A DNA stretch of 64,000 nucleotides from Xylogone sp. PMI_703 (GCA_021399445.1 JAJTUQ010000002.1:744001-808000); one strand, 5' to 3'; positions 36,401 to 48,886 are shown, counted from the stretch's first letter. A program made the numbers and translations. The notes: generated by a model not told the origin, from the letters alone.

Positions 36401-38280
36401 ATGTAAAAAACAAGCCTCCCCAGGTCCTGTCCCTCTTTTCTTGTACTTTGCAACCGTTGACTTCATAGAGTCATTATTAGCACAACAGGATATATACGCC
36501 TACATACACATATACACCAGCATACTATACTATACTATACTACACTCATTGACTCCTCTCTCCTCTCCTCTCACATATTCACACCCGCAATTCCCATAGA
36601 CAAAACAAAATCCACCACTAGTCCCGCCACCATCTCCCGGTCCACTCAATCCTCCTGCTTCCATCTCTCTGCTCTGTCTTCCCCATCTGCATGCAACACG
36701 GGATTATAATTGCACGAGAAGCATCAGCACTCTACGTCCAAAATTTCCACCAGAGCTCCATCCAGCAAGCTAGCTTCCTCCCGGTCCAAGCGTGGGAATT
36801 GCATCTTGCACATCCTCATTGCGTACATAGATCGCAAAAGTGCGGGCGGCCGGAACCTCGACCGTTATTATTCACGACTATAATCTCCACAATCACGAAG
36901 AATTGGCCTTCTGGAGCCAGCAGCGGAGATCTTCATAAGCTGTACCCTCGTGCCTTGCGTTGCGCGGTGGTATCCGTTATCCTACGCTATCTGGCTACGC
37001 TTGCAGCAGCTCTCTCTTCTCTTGCTCTCTCTCTCTGGCCAACTGCCTTTCCTGGTCTTGAGATCTCTTTTTTGCCTCTGGGGTCCAAGCAACACTCATC
37101 AGGGCAAATTATATTAGCTTTAGCTCTAGCAGCAGCAGCAGCAGCAGCTACTACTAGCACAAAGTAGCAGCACGCGGCACGACTCAGGACGAAGCAAGCA
37201 TCGACCTGGCAGAGCTCTTGTCATTCTGGCATCTGCCGTCACGTCGTCCTTGTCTTGGTTTCCTTGGGAAGCTCAACTCCACGCGCAGGTGTTCCCTGGA
37301 GGTGGACAATTGGCAGCTAATCCACACCAGCGCCAGTCGATCAGCGCCGAAACGGACAACAGCAGTGGGCTGCCGCTGGCGAAGATCAGACAAGCCTCCC
37401 GAACACTGCTCCCGTTGAGGTGGAACGGGTTGGTGAGCTTAATCTCCAGCAGCGCAGCATCCCAGCCAGCTAGTCTCCTCCACAATCTCCCTAGGCCAGT
37501 GGCACATTAGGTCAGCGCTCGCAGGTGCCGATCTCCATCTTGAAAAGGCTCCTCCCTTCGATCGTGGACTTGGTCGGGCTGCACGACCCACCGGCCGTCG
37601 AACGAAGGTGCAAAGAGACCACATCCCGGGCCACTTGCAGCCATTCACAGCCATCAACAAGCCATAACGGCGCCCTACCTGGGATCCCCCTGGCTTGGCC
37701 CTGGACACCCTTCCCTTCCCCCTTCAACCAACCTTCCACACACACACCCCATCAGGGCACACCCCCCCTCCCCCCCTTGACCCTGGTCTCCACCCTTCGG
37801 TGTGCTTCTGCCAGGCCCTAAAGCAGAAAAACTACGTGCTGGCTGGCTCTGTCTGGCGGTACCTCTCGTCCTCGTCCTGGCAGCCAACCAGATATCTATC
37901 CTGCTTTTTGCCTCCGTATCTGAAGGCACATAAGAGCGCTGATCCCACCGCTCAACCTCACCGTCCTGATCATCTTTGCGGTGTTCCTGTTGCCAATCCT
38001 CTGTTTCGATCCCAATCCTGATACATAGCTTCGACGGGGGCCACCGTGTTTGATCAACCATCAAGCTGTCGTCGTCGGGCCCCGATTTTATTTCAATCCA
38101 CCGCATTCCCTCTTTCGGCCAGTCCTCCTCGTCTGGCACCGCCAACGTCCATCCAATACTTGAACTACTTCAACCCGCCGGTCGTTTGGGCTTCTTGCTC
38201 TTCCTTCTCTCTCCCTCTCTCTCACACACTCACTCACTCGCAACAACACTCTCCAACACCTTCACTCTCTCTTGGAAAAG
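36401..38280 (+). promoter_or_regulatory. Probable promoter and long leader of the FlbC-like gene
   Basis: From about 36490 the sequence has TATATAC and repeated TACTATAC words (36532-36543), then C/T-rich runs typical of fungal promoters. A (AGC)7 repeat lies at 37128-37148. An ATG at 36691 opens a 158-codon frame with no known motif; if transcription starts above it, it is a long upstream ORF. The last 90 bp before the start codon (38195-38280) are strongly CT/CA-rich. Developmental regulators in filamentous fungi often have long leaders with upstream ORFs, which fits but does not prove this reading. Confidence 0.5.
37128..37148. repeat. (AGC)7 microsatellite
   Basis: Seven perfect AGC units inside the probable leader/promoter of the FlbC-like gene. 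In the 36691 frame it would encode a polyalanine run. Confidence 0.85.
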
Positions 38281-39595
38281 ATGACGATGGCCATTGACAA
38301 CCAGCAACGGCTCACCGGCGTCAATCTAGACCACATGCCGTACGCAAACTCGCCGCACTTCACCAACCCGTGGTCGTCCTCTTCTGCTCCCACCCAGAAC
38401 CACGGCATGTACGTCTCGTCCGGGCTGGGCACCAGCGCCGGAGCTGGCAGCATGGCCAAACAGCAGGACCTCCCACGCCTGGGTGCCAGCAACGTCTCCA
38501 TGGCCTCCTACGCCAGTGTCCCGATCACCACAGCTCCAGCAGGTACTTCTCTCATGACGGGCGTCTATGGATCGCAGGATTTGCTCACAATCCCCCAAGA
38601 TATGTTGAGTCAGAACCGCATGCAGGCCACCTCCGCGGCCTACGGCCATAGCCCAACCTCGACCTATGCCACCGCTCCTCCTGTGCACACATACGCTCCC
38701 ACCACCTCAGCCTACGACTCCATGGGCTACGTGACGGCGCCCTTACGCTCCACCTATGCCATGCCACACCAGCAGCAGCAGGATCATGTTCGCCGGCTCT
38801 CCCACCCGTCAGTATCTTCAACTCCCTCTTTCCTTGACGTCGCACCTGAAGAACGACGGATTGCGCGGCCGAACTCTCTTATTGACTTTTCCGACAGAGG
38901 ACTACAGAATGAAGCCAACCGCAGCTTCGGGGATGCCATGGATGCCAGCAGAGGCATGATTGCCATGAGCCAGAACGCCACCCCTCGAAACATCTACGGC
39001 CCTGAGAACCGGGGGCGAGGGTCCGCCGATTCGTACGGCTTTCCTTCCACGCACTCCACGAGCTCGTCCATCTCCTCTGGAACCTATCCGTCCTACTTCA
39101 CGGGTGGTTCGGTGGATTCATCGGTGACAGATTACTCCAATGCCGGATCAGATATCGAGCCCGTCACATCACGCACCTTACCCAAGCCCTCCGGCCTGCT
39201 GCATACCGCCATTCCCCCAGCTCCGCAGTCTATGATGGGACAGTTCAGCTCCAAAGTCCAGACCAACACGCAGAAGAAACACAAGTGCAAGATCTGTGAT
39301 AAGCGATTCACTCGTCCTAGTTCTCTGCAAACACACGTCTACAGCCATACTGGCGAGAAGCGTACGTTTCCATTTTTATCACACCCCGTGTTTCCCCCCA
39401 TCTCTTGCAGCTCATAAAGGCGTTTTTCTTCATATAGCTGACATTTTACCTTTTTTTTTTTTAGCATTCATGTGCGAATTTGAAGGATGCGGTCGTCATT
39501 TCTCCGTGGTTTCCAATCTACGACGACATCGCAAGGTTCACAGGGGAGAAGCCCCTTCAGAGACAGGATCCGAAGATCACCACTCTGACGGCTAG
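38281..39595 (+). CDS. flbC: C2H2 zinc-finger transcription factor, FlbC-like developmental regulator
   Basis: The model is join(38281..39361, 39465..39595), 403 residues, with a 103-nt intron whose acceptor follows a run of 12 T. The first 330 residues are low-complexity, rich in Ser, Thr, Pro, Tyr and Gln (QQQQ at about 160), with no enzyme motif. Two C2H2 fingers close the protein. Finger 1 has C336, C339, H352 and H356 (KCKICDKRFTRPSSLQTH). Finger 2 has C364, C369, H382 and H386 (GCGRHFSVVSNLRRHRKVH). The intron splits the proline of the inter-finger linker (HTGEKPF), so the second finger exists only after splicing. Two C-terminal fingers of this sequence, after a long disordered N-terminus, match Aspergillus FlbC, a nuclear activator of conidiation. 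The start is the ATG at 38281 (context AAAAGATGACG). Assignment to FlbC rather than a paralogue rests on recall of the finger sequence. Confidence 0.8.
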
Positions 39596-42500
39596 ATTTT
39601 ACGTTTCGAACACAACAAAGTTTGATTAAAAGATTGATTCGTTCTTAGACGCCTAGACAACACTGTCTACAGCCACACCAAAAAAAATGCATACAAAAAG
39701 TTCTACGGGAAAAAGAGAGCTTTGGGCAGAAACTCCCCCTTGGTTTGGGACGGGGAGCCTTTTGGCCTTCTCTGGTTTTACGGGGCACCGTTTGCAAGTG
39801 CCGACTAATCTTTATATATCTCGACATCGATTATCCTTCCCTACTTTTGGTGGATGGAAGCTTGTTCTGTTTAATATTATACCAAAGGGCGCACGAATCT
39901 TTGATGATGGATGATTCATTCTGGACTGAAAGCAAAACCACAAACTGCGAGGCAATCTCTCTGGGGCTAAGGAGCGCCCCAGGCTTATGATTGTAATTTT
40001 CTAGGTCATCTTTGTCTTGTTAATGGGCGGGTGTTTTTATCATAGGCGTTGGTGGGACTCAAGTGGCTGGCGGTTACGCAATGACCGGGCCCTGGCTCTT
40101 TTTGTGTGTGTGGTGTGTATGTCTGCGCGCGCGTTGTGTGTACTATTAGCTTTCTTTACCCTCGCTATATACCCGGTAATGGCAATGGCCTGGAGGTGAC
40201 TGCTATGTGCTGCAGCTTTGTTTGTTTGTTATGTGCAATGTCTGCCATTTGGAGCATGCCGTTTTTATTATTACTCTGGGTTCACTGGGAGCTCTCTCCC
40301 CTGTTCACAGTCTCTACCACATCACTGGAATCATTGGAATCACTGGGGGTGGCGGGAAAGATAAGAGATAACATTGTCTATACCAATCCGAGGTATTTTG
40401 CACAATCAACATATATATAAATATAGTATAATATAATACATACACAGTATATCCACGACCACTTGCTTTTGTCCAATTATTGATACTCCCATCTGCACCA
40501 TCTTCATCCCCTGAGGCAACTGCAGCAGCTTGTAGATTAGCTGCGTTAGCTGTGACAGCTTGTCGAAGAGAGATTGGATATTAGAGGATTGGAGATTGCC
40601 CAGCAAGGCAGACGTACAGCACTACTGTAAGTAGTAATGCCAGTACAGGGAGTCATGGTCAGGAAGGAGAGGAAGATGAGGAAAGCCTCACGCCTATCGG
40701 GCACCCCGTCAAAGGAAGACCCAGAGAAGCTTCGAAATCCCCCCCAGTGATCGGCGCGCCGGCGCAGCAGCAGCCGATGGGGGGGGCCCTTGCACCCTAG
40801 CCGAGCCCGCCCAGCAGGGGAACGACGACTTTGACAGGCGGGTGGCGATATGACGCAGCAGGTTCGGAAGCCAAACGCGCCAGAAGCCCCAAAGTCCCCC
40901 AAAGCGACACCCCCAGAAAAAGCTGAAACAACGGTCTCATCAACGGTTGACACCCCTAGCCAAGGTGGCCTCCACCCCGACGAACGCAGCCAGAAGAAGA
41001 ACAGCCAAATTTAACTCCCTGGCTGGGAGACTCTCCGCCCTATCATTAGCATCATTAGGATCATTAAAGGCGTGGCTGTGTCGTTGCTGTCGAAATTGGA
41101 TGGGAGGGGATGGAGAAGCAGGCGTCCACCAAAGCGGAAGAACCCAGGGCTTTTCTCTCGTTCTACTGCGCTACTGTACTTACTTACTCTACTGGTAATT
41201 TGCGGTACAGTACTGTGCTACTACTGCACTGCTTCCTTCCTTCCTTCCTTATCCTCTCTTCCTTCCTCAATCATGAGCCCAGGCGCGGAATGTCGCCGTT
41301 GCTTCCTTTTTTCCAACTCCACGTCCAGATCTCCTTCCTATCTCTCTCTCTGTCTCTCTCTCTTGGCTATTATTCTGAAGCTAAGCAACCACGGCAGGTG
41401 CGGTAAAAGTGCAGAAGGTGCAAAAACATCCAGTGCAAAACCACTGGCTCGAGGCGACATCTGACAGGAGTAACAGTAACAAACAACCTGTAACTGTGGT
41501 GTTCCTTTCTCGCACTTTGGGCAAACAACAGCCAAATCGGCTATTTTTCTGGCCCCGCCATTGACGTTGGTGGGAATACGACTTTGACAGCAGGCAACTT
41601 GCACCAATCCATTCTGTATCCTTCCCGTCCACGGCCGCCCTCTGGTCACTTCTAGTCAAATGAGCCGGGCGAAGGATCTTTGTAGGTGCCAAGACCAGCC
41701 CTACAGCATGTTTCTTCCCCATTTCTCATGTGCTTTTCAGGGTCCTCCTCCGGGATCAGGATTAGGATGCGAGGATGCATCTTGGTCCTGCTTCCTGGTC
41801 CCTTCGTGCCGCGGACACAGCCTTTCCCCCTCTCACCCAAGCAAGGCCGGTTTTGATTGAGTGCTGCAGGAGTGAGGGGCCCATTTCGTCATTGTCTCCT
41901 TCACGAGCGCGAATTGGTCATCGTTGAACAGGACCGCAAAAAGCAGGAAATGCTCTCACCGTATTCTACTTGGTACAGGTACTGGGTACCAACTTCTTTC
42001 TTCCCAGAGGCGCGCCAGTCGGGAGCGCGACCAAACCTTGGGCACACAAAGGCCTTGTGCCCACTCCGACACCATGGACCATGGACCTTAGCCGCCTTGT
42101 CAGCTTGTCAGCTTCACAGCTTCATTACTGTTGACGTGGTGCTCGCCATTGGTTTCACTGGCATCAACCAGCCGGGCATGTCACCAAAGACCGCAACCTC
42201 ACTACACTCCACTATGCTCAACTACAAGTACACTGTACTGGTCATTACCTGGCTGCACCCTGCTCGAGGCGCGCTTTGGACATCTGGTTCAAGCCCCTCG
42301 TCTGATATCGTGTAGAGAGGGCAGCAGCGATGAGGTCAGCCCTCAACCCAAAGAACCGCACCAGGGCTTGCGCGGTGATATGGGCCGCCTCCGCGAATGG
42401 AGCTGCGACGAATGGCTGCGATGCCCGCATTTGATTAACGTACACATACTACTTGGTACACATACATACATTCACAGACCATTCACATACCATTTCACAG

Positions 42501-43603
42501 CGCAGACACCAATGCAGCCGCCTCTTCTCTTCTCTTTTCATTTGTTCTCAACGTTTAAGGCGGAGCGCTCACACATGCTCACACATGCTCAACTCACGCT
42601 CACTCACCCATGCACTCTCGCCGCACCTTCCACCCACCAACCACGGAGCTCGTCTACATGGCTGACACTGGGCCAACATCCCTCTAGCGTCATATGTCGC
42701 ATTAAGCATCAAAAAGGGGGACTTCTGCCCAAATGCCACTGTGTTCGTTCAGTACAGCAACAGGTACGGTACCAGTCTTTGCTGCTGCGGTTGGGCAACT
42801 CTTTCCAAGAATTGCCTCCCCTCGCTGGCGCACTGCAACGTCAGCGGCTTGGTGGCTTAGATTTGCCGGCAGTGGTCCCAAACACCGACACGCTGGGGAG
42901 GGGATTTTGCTTGGCGCCGTCTGTACGGAGTTCCTGGTACACAACGAGTCTTTAATCATCACGTGATCAAAGTCGTACCTGGAGCCCCGAGGCATGAGAC
43001 CCCTGCCATCCCTGGCATCGCAGTCCTTCGTTTTGACCGCCCAAGTAACAGTGCCGCTTTTCTGCCAGGTACGTAAGCTTGGCTACCTTTTTGCTAACAA
43101 ATGAAAGTACCTGTACCTGACAGAAAATTAAGGTTCTTATTATGCTCACCATACAGTAAGTTACAATTCGACTATAGTCATTATATTCCAAAATGGATTG
43201 ATACACCGCGTGCTTATACCTGTACAACTCAATCAACTTCATATACCTCGCTCAGTATGACGAGCCATGCAGAACTACATAGAGCTATCTCTGGATGCAG
43301 ACCTACACAGAACTAAGATCAGTCTCCTTGGCAATACCCCCCTGGAGTGCTGTGAAGAATATATATCCCTCGGATCACCCTCCTTATTTGACCACTTCTC
43401 GGAGATATACTACGGAAGAGGACCATCACTTCCATATTTTTGCACACTTTTCGCTTTCATTTTCATTTTCAATCAAATTTTACACTAAGAATTAAGACTT
43501 GTATCGTACACGAGACGCCAGCTTTCCCCTATCCCTGAATTGTCATGTGCAAACCGTGAGCGAGCCTTCCCTTAAAATCCTCCTCTCCCCGAAATCTGTC
43601 CTC
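39596..43603. other. Gene-free interval between FlbC-like gene and SF3B1
   Basis: About 4 kb with no supported gene. The first few hundred bases should be the FlbC-like 3' untranslated region. An alternating GT/GC tract lies at 40103-40140, and CT microsatellites near 41222-41365. GTAC-rich words occur at about 41170-41220, 42230 and 42740-42775. TCACGTGA is at 42959-42966. The 274-codon frame at 42131-42955 has no recognisable motif. From about 43100 the DNA is AT-rich and includes the 3' region of SF3B1. Confidence 0.5.
40103..40140. repeat. Alternating GT/GC tract, Z-DNA prone
   Basis: The stretch GTGTGTG...GCGCGCGCG...GTGTG alternates purine and pyrimidine almost throughout, starting about 510 bp past the FlbC-like stop codon. 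Confidence 0.65.
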
Positions 43604-46600
43604 CTAAATCACTATCGCCAGCTCCGGCCTGTCCATCTTCTCATCGTCCAAGTTAGGATAATAAGGAACTAGAGCGTGTGCCCCGCCCACATACGCGTTG
43701 TTGTACAGCGACCAGTATGGCTGTCTCACCTTTCGAGCAGGGTGGAACAAGCCAGCCCACACATAGTTCATGGTGATGCCAGGCCCGATTGCCATTCTGA
43801 TGGCATCAATCGCCTCGATTATCCGGTCAATGACGTGAGGACTGGTCTCGAAAAGATTGGGGTATAAGAGATTAAGAAGATGGAGCATGGCATCTTCACA
43901 CCCAAGCCCCACCACTCCAAGTGCGACATGCTTTACAACAGAAGCAGCCGTTTGTCGATGGACCTGGTCTCTATCAATCAAGGCATCTTCCAGCAATGGA
44001 GTGACCGCATAGACATAATCCTTGGCCATCTCACCAATGTACTCGAATAAGAAGGAGAGCGACTTGAGAACGCCGTTCTGGACGTTCAGTTCTGGTACTC
44101 GATATTCGTTCATCAGTGCTGGAAGCACTGTGAAAGGTGCGCAAGTTTCGGCAACAATACCAATAGCAACGGCAGTACAAACTCGAGACTGGCGCTCCTG
44201 CACTCTAAGGTTGTTCAAGAGCGTTGCCAGGACATCCTGAGGACCAATGGCTTTGGCGATAAAGCCAAAGGTATTGTTTGCAGCTCGCCGGATACCCTTT
44301 TTGTGTGCCTTGAGCATGTCCAGAAGCTCGAAACAAATTCTCATCCATTCTCGAGCATTAACACTTTCTGGTCCGCGATCCGCGATACGACCAACCAAAT
44401 CAATAGTGTTCTCCTGGACCTTCTCGTGCCGGTTTCGTAAAATCGGTGTAAGACGGGGAAGTAGATCTTTGATTGGAGGTTGCATTTGGCTGATTCCAAC
44501 CACCGTCACGATTGAGCGCAGAGCACCAAGGATGGAACCCAACACCTCGGGATACTCTTCACCAAGATATTCGTAGAGCACAACTCCAAGCTTTCCCATC
44601 AGCGCATCCTCTCCACACTGTTTCATGACCATTGCAATACGTGAGATGAGATCAGCAGCTTGCTGACGCACTGTAGCTGACTTGTTATTCAACCGCCAGA
44701 GGATCGTACTCACAATCTGAGGCAAATAAGGTTTGCAGCGAGTGCCAAGGGCATTGACAACAGTTCCAAAGCCATTCAGCATGACGATGTCTTCAACAGA
44801 TTGCTCTTGAAAGGAGTGTAAGATACCGTCAATCAACCGTTCCTCAAGTCTTTCGCCAATATCAGCAGCTCCCAAGCTGGCAATTACCTTTTCCACAGTT
44901 TCAACCGTCATCTTACGGTAGGCCTCACTCTCATCTTTGAGATTGTTGACAATCCGTTCGAGAATCTCACTAACCCCAACCTTCTGGCCTAAATCAACAG
45001 TGGTATCGACAACCTGCCTGTAGTTGCGCTTGTCTAAAGCCATTCTGCGAACCCAAAAGCTCTTGAAGAACTCGTCTAAGACATGTTCTTTCAAATAACC
45101 TGCTGTTACTCCGTCCGTGCTAGCGCATTGGGAGATGACCTTAAGGACCACTTTCTTCATTTCCTCGTCAGGCGATGAAAACTCTCTCAGCAAAATCTCC
45201 ATAATCTGGCTGGTATAGTAATTTGCATATTCTTCGTCCATCAAGGGAATAATGTAACCAACCGCCTTCAAAAACCCGGCCAAGCCTTTCCCCCTTTGCT
45301 TTCGAGCACCAGTCCATAGCGGATTCAGGATATCGTCAAAACTCTCAATGCCATAGGGATTAGCAGCTTCGGCTAGAGCTGCAATGGCCAAACTTGTCAC
45401 GGTTCGAACTTTTGTCTGGTCATCGTTAAGATTGGGTCCGATACAGTCCACTAAGCCTTTTAGGTGTGGCAAGACAGCGCATCCCATTAAAATCGGGATT
45501 TGCTGTACAATCTTTACGCCTGTATGTCTAGCTTGCCAAGACTTTTTGCTTCGACAGACCGCTCGAAGGAAAGGGAGAAGAGCGGGAATACCCAATGCTG
45601 AAGCTACAACAGCAAAAGCTCTAGCTGTTGTGTTTCGAACATATTCATCAACATGGTCGATATCTGGCCGCATAGTGCTGATCATGTGGGCAAGACCAGC
45701 AGCTTTGCTTAGATTAGAAATGATCTCACGACCCTCGACCCTGGCGTAATAATCCTGATCAATAAGTAATGGCTCTATCACAACCAAAATCTTGTGGACG
45801 TAAGGCCGAACGAGGTCATCAAGTTTGTAAAGGACACGGTCAATGACTTTAACAAGTAAATGTCGTTCTTGATCCTCAAGAGTTTTCTCCATAAGGAGAG
45901 GAAGTATTTGGTTGAATAAAGGCCCAGCACCAAATTGACGTGCATTATCTGTGAGTTGACGAAGCGCAGTCTTTCGCATGGGAGGAGTACCGTTTTTAAC
46001 TTTCAAGAGCAGCCTCATAATTTTCCGTTCCTTAAGCTCTTCTACGCTCATTGTGTTTTCATCACTCCCATCTGTCAACTTTCCAAAATATGCCATATCC
46101 TCGGGCTTGAAGAACTGGAGGTCCCCAACACCAGGTATCTCCGTTGGGAGCTGCTTCCCCATTACCCTCCCGCTATCTGGATCTTGCATCATAAACCCTC
46201 CTGTATGGGCTGGAGTAGCCATAAGTTTATGAGCAGGCGCTCGGATCGGTGCATAACCGGGAGGGGGCTCCAAAATCTTGTAACCCTCGCTGGGCAGCAT
46301 CATATCTAGCTCTTCGTCGGATAAGGGAGCATTTCTCGAGGAAAGATCTGTTCCAAATGTCGTTGGCATAACCGGCCCTGGCAGTTGCGAAGCGTGCATT
46401 GGAGTGACTAGTCCTTGGTTTCCAATTGGTGTAGCAGCTGGAGCTTGGTCCCAACGTGACCGACGACGCGGAGTCTCTTCAATACCAGGACCACCTACTG
46501 CTGGTGTTTGATCCCATCGTGACCGTTTAGCCTTCAAGTCAGTGGCTGGTACAGCACTAGGTTGATCTGCCGGTCCAGATCCCACATCCCATCTTTGTTT

Positions 46601-47275
46601 GCGCTTCCGACCTGCCGCCACAGCTTCCGTAGAGCCAGCATCCTTGTTCTCCTTGTCGCTGGGTGATCCACCGTCTTCCTGAGCGAGTACAGCCTTGTGA
46701 TGAATACCATCACCATTCGCCGCCTTTTCCTCAATAGCTCTTCTCACTCTCTCCTCCTCTCTCTCAAGCTCTCTTCGCGCCATAATATCTCTATAACTTT
46801 CTCCATCCTCAACAGCTCCCGCCTGTCTATTCGCCGCAAACGGATCTGCCCTGGTAGGGGTCAGGACGCGATTTAACCGGCGCTTTTGATAATCAGTCTC
46901 TCGGTCAGTAATTCTTGCGCTCTTCTCACGACTTAGAAGAATGTCTTCTTCTTCCACACCGTTGCCATGAGCAAACTCATTCATCTGTTCTTTCGAAGCT
47001 GTATATTGCCCGACAAGTCTCCTGCTCGTATCAGCGTCCTCCATCTCTTCATCGTAGTCATCCGTCGTGGGTATCGAGGTATTGTAGCCCGAGAACTTAT
47101 CGGCCCCATCTCGATCATAAAGCGTGTTATCGAAACTTTCAGTCAAGGACGCCTTCGTCGAGAGGTCAGTTCGCTGGTTGGCTGGGTCAAAAGTCTTCGA
47201 CTCTTTCTTTCCTGCAGAGACAGCATTGCGCTCTGCCTGAAGCCTCCTGATCGTCTCGAAATCTGCGTTAGACAT
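43604..47275 (-). CDS. Splicing factor 3B subunit 1 (U2 snRNP)
   Basis: One uninterrupted frame of 1223 residues, complement(43604..47275). SF3B1 (yeast Hsh155, fission yeast Prp10) clamps the branch-site/U2 duplex in the spliceosome. The N-terminal 300 residues are disordered. They hold the U2AF-ligand motifs [21 protein letters not shown] and [10 protein letters not shown], which in other species bind UHM domains such as that of U2AF65. A conserved PGYAPIRAP segment follows (about 320-345), then about 20 HEAT repeats to the end ([20 protein letters not shown] and [15 protein letters not shown] near the C-terminus). The lysine equal to human K700 is K622 in [20 protein letters not shown]. 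The lack of introns is notable beside the intron-rich neighbours. A TCACGTGA palindrome lies 141 bp upstream of the start. Confidence 0.97.
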   Translation of the reverse strand: MSNADFETIRRLQAERNAVSAGKKESKTFDPANQRTDLSTKASLTESFDNTLYDRDGADKFSGYNTSIPTTDDYDEEMEDADTSRRLVGQYTASKEQMNEFAHGNGVEEEDILLSREKSARITDRETDYQKRRLNRVLTPTRADPFAANRQAGAVEDGESYRDIMARRELEREEERVRRAIEEKAANGDGIHHKAVLAQEDGGSPSDKENKDAGSTEAVAAGRKRKQRWDVGSGPADQPSAVPATDLKAKRSRWDQTPAVGGPGIEETPRRRSRWDQAPAATPIGNQGLVTPMHASQLPGPVMPTTFGTDLSSRNAPLSDEELDMMLPSEGYKILEPPPGYAPIRAPAHKLMATPAHTGGFMMQDPDSGRVMGKQLPTEIPGVGDLQFFKPEDMAYFGKLTDGSDENTMSVEELKERKIMRLLLKVKNGTPPMRKTALRQLTDNARQFGAGPLFNQILPLLMEKTLEDQERHLLVKVIDRVLYKLDDLVRPYVHKILVVIEPLLIDQDYYARVEGREIISNLSKAAGLAHMISTMRPDIDHVDEYVRNTTARAFAVVASALGIPALLPFLRAVCRSKKSWQARHTGVKIVQQIPILMGCAVLPHLKGLVDCIGPNLNDDQTKVRTVTSLAIAALAEAANPYGIESFDDILNPLWTGARKQRGKGLAGFLKAVGYIIPLMDEEYANYYTSQIMEILLREFSSPDEEMKKVVLKVISQCASTDGVTAGYLKEHVLDEFFKSFWVRRMALDKRNYRQVVDTTVDLGQKVGVSEILERIVNNLKDESEAYRKMTVETVEKVIASLGAADIGERLEERLIDGILHSFQEQSVEDIVMLNGFGTVVNALGTRCKPYLPQIVSTILWRLNNKSATVRQQAADLISRIAMVMKQCGEDALMGKLGVVLYEYLGEEYPEVLGSILGALRSIVTVVGISQMQPPIKDLLPRLTPILRNRHEKVQENTIDLVGRIADRGPESVNAREWMRICFELLDMLKAHKKGIRRAANNTFGFIAKAIGPQDVLATLLNNLRVQERQSRVCTAVAIGIVAETCAPFTVLPALMNEYRVPELNVQNGVLKSLSFLFEYIGEMAKDYVYAVTPLLEDALIDRDQVHRQTAASVVKHVALGVVGLGCEDAMLHLLNLLYPNLFETSPHVIDRIIEAIDAIRMAIGPGITMNYVWAGLFHPARKVRQPYWSLYNNAYVGGAHALVPYYPNLDDEKMDRPELAIVI

Positions 47276-47676
47276 GACTGCATCTCATTGATAACCTCCT
47301 GCTTCAGCAACTGACAAGCTTGATTGCAATCAATTTGTTTCGCGATCCTGGAGGCGAAGAGATCCCACGTTATGCGACTAGTCAAGGCTAGGCTAGCGTG
47401 CTGACATCTACTTCATCACGTGATAGAGCAGATCTTTACTTGCGGTGGTCATTCCTTGGACTCAAGTATCCATATCGCCTTGATGTTGGATATCGGTTGG
47501 CCAGTGTTACAAATAAGCTTACAATCCTACCTCCATCTTCAATTTAAATCTATAAGGCTATCATAAACCTCTTCCTTCCAAAACAAGCACGGTATCTCTA
47601 CGGTTCAAGAGCTTTTGAGCAAGAGAACTATGAAAGACATTTTGGATCATAACGCTAGCGCCATATGCAACACACT
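47276..47676. promoter_or_regulatory. SF3B1 promoter and ARPC2 3' end
   Basis: A 401-bp gap between the SF3B1 start codon and the ARPC2 stop codon, both genes on the minus strand. It contains the 10-bp palindrome ATCACGTGAT at 47415-47424, a Cbf1-type E-box. The following TAGA makes a 12-base match (TCACGTGATAGA) to a site upstream of MEX67. Confidence 0.6.
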
Positions 47677-48886
47677 TTAATTCCCCTGCACTTTGAAAGT
47701 CCTTCCGCTTGCAGTTTTTCTCTCCTTTTCTTCATTTTCAGGTCGTGCTCTTCGAAGGACTGTATTTTCATTAGCCTGGATCTAACCGCGACTTGACTGG
47801 TCGCTCACCTTGCAAGAAATCGGCAGTACGCCGTCGCATTCTTGAGTGGATATAGGCCTGATGGTAGTCAGTATGTAAGGCGTTGTATAGATATTAAAAT
47901 CGTACCTTTGACGCCTTAATATGATAGTGGAAGTAATCGCGAAACGTCTGAATATGCGAGATTACCTCGTCCCGTCGTTGACTTGTTAGGTGACGTGGGA
48001 AAAGAACTACATATCCATTAGTTCTATCAATTCAACTAAAAGGGCGAATGTTGCTACACACCAAATGTTACATAACCGATTTCTCCTCTTCCGGTGTCCC
48101 TAACACCAGGGACATTCTGAAGTTCGAGAGGCGGGTCGGTTCTGAAGAGCACTTGTGGAGCGTTCTGAATGGCTCTCCTTCTTGCATCAACGAACTCTTG
48201 GATAAAAACCTTGCCAAATACCCTATCTGTCTCCTCACGGAATATAGTGCTAAAAATTACGGTCACACGATCATGACTCGCTTTGATGTAGATTGCTTCT
48301 TCATCCCGATAATGAATGGCCATAACCTCACCGCCTTCTTGGACCCCTTGGGGAGCATCTTCAGTAGTAAATTTAGATGCTTCCTGTTGGAGTTTATGAT
48401 GCTCGTCAAACGCATGCTCAAACGGGGCAGCCATTGCATTGCGTTTCAACAAGGATACCCTGCGGATAAGATCTTCTCGAGCCTCTACAGAACGTCAGAA
48501 CGTCACCAGCAACCATGGGTATAGTATAATAACCGACCTTTATCATCAGGAAGAGTCTCTAAGTCAACCTGGACAGAGAAGTTGTAGCCAGGCTCCGGCG
48601 CAACTACATAGGGACCATATTCACGCTCTAGGACCTGCTGGGCCCCATACTTCAAGAGCTCGTCAAAACATCGAACCTGGATTGACACCAGTATCTTTGT
48701 CTTAGATTCGGGTGTAGAGATATGGAAAGTAACGCCATCGAAGTCTGATACCGTCTGATCAATGTTTACCGGAGCGGCCCTACAACGTCAGCAGGGAGCT
48801 TTGAATGACGAGCTGTAGACATACCCAGATAACCGTTCTGTGAGAACGGATTGAATCAGCACATTTTGATAGTCGAGGAGAAGCAT
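47677..48886 (-). CDS. Arp2/3 complex 34-kDa subunit (ARPC2/Arc35)
   Basis: The model is complement(join(47677..47759, 47809..47857, 47906..48006, 48062..48484, 48538..48779, 48825..48886)), 319 residues, five introns of 45-55 nt. The protein is a core subunit of the actin-branching Arp2/3 complex; with ARPC4 it forms the clamp that binds the mother filament. The N-terminus [20 protein letters not shown], the middle [13 protein letters not shown], and [19 protein letters not shown] across the second junction are family hallmarks. [17 protein letters not shown] is read only across the third intron. The C-terminal helix ([20 protein letters not shown]) spans the last introns. All junctions keep frame and rebuild conserved sequence. 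The first intron, 45 nt, is the shortest in the window. It is divergent from UTP12 across 204 bp. Confidence 0.94.

Noticed and set aside
39451..39462. T12 run as a possible sequencing artefact
   Set aside because: It forms the polypyrimidine tract immediately before the AG acceptor of the FlbC-like gene, and the splice restores a canonical finger linker.
42131..42955. 274-codon plus-strand frame
   Set aside because: It does not begin at ATG, is rich in His/Ser/Thr from CA/CT-rich DNA, overlaps frames on the other strand, and shows no conserved motif.
48048..48524. 158-codon plus-strand frame
   Set aside because: It is a shadow of ARPC2 exons on the minus strand, which carry the conserved protein.
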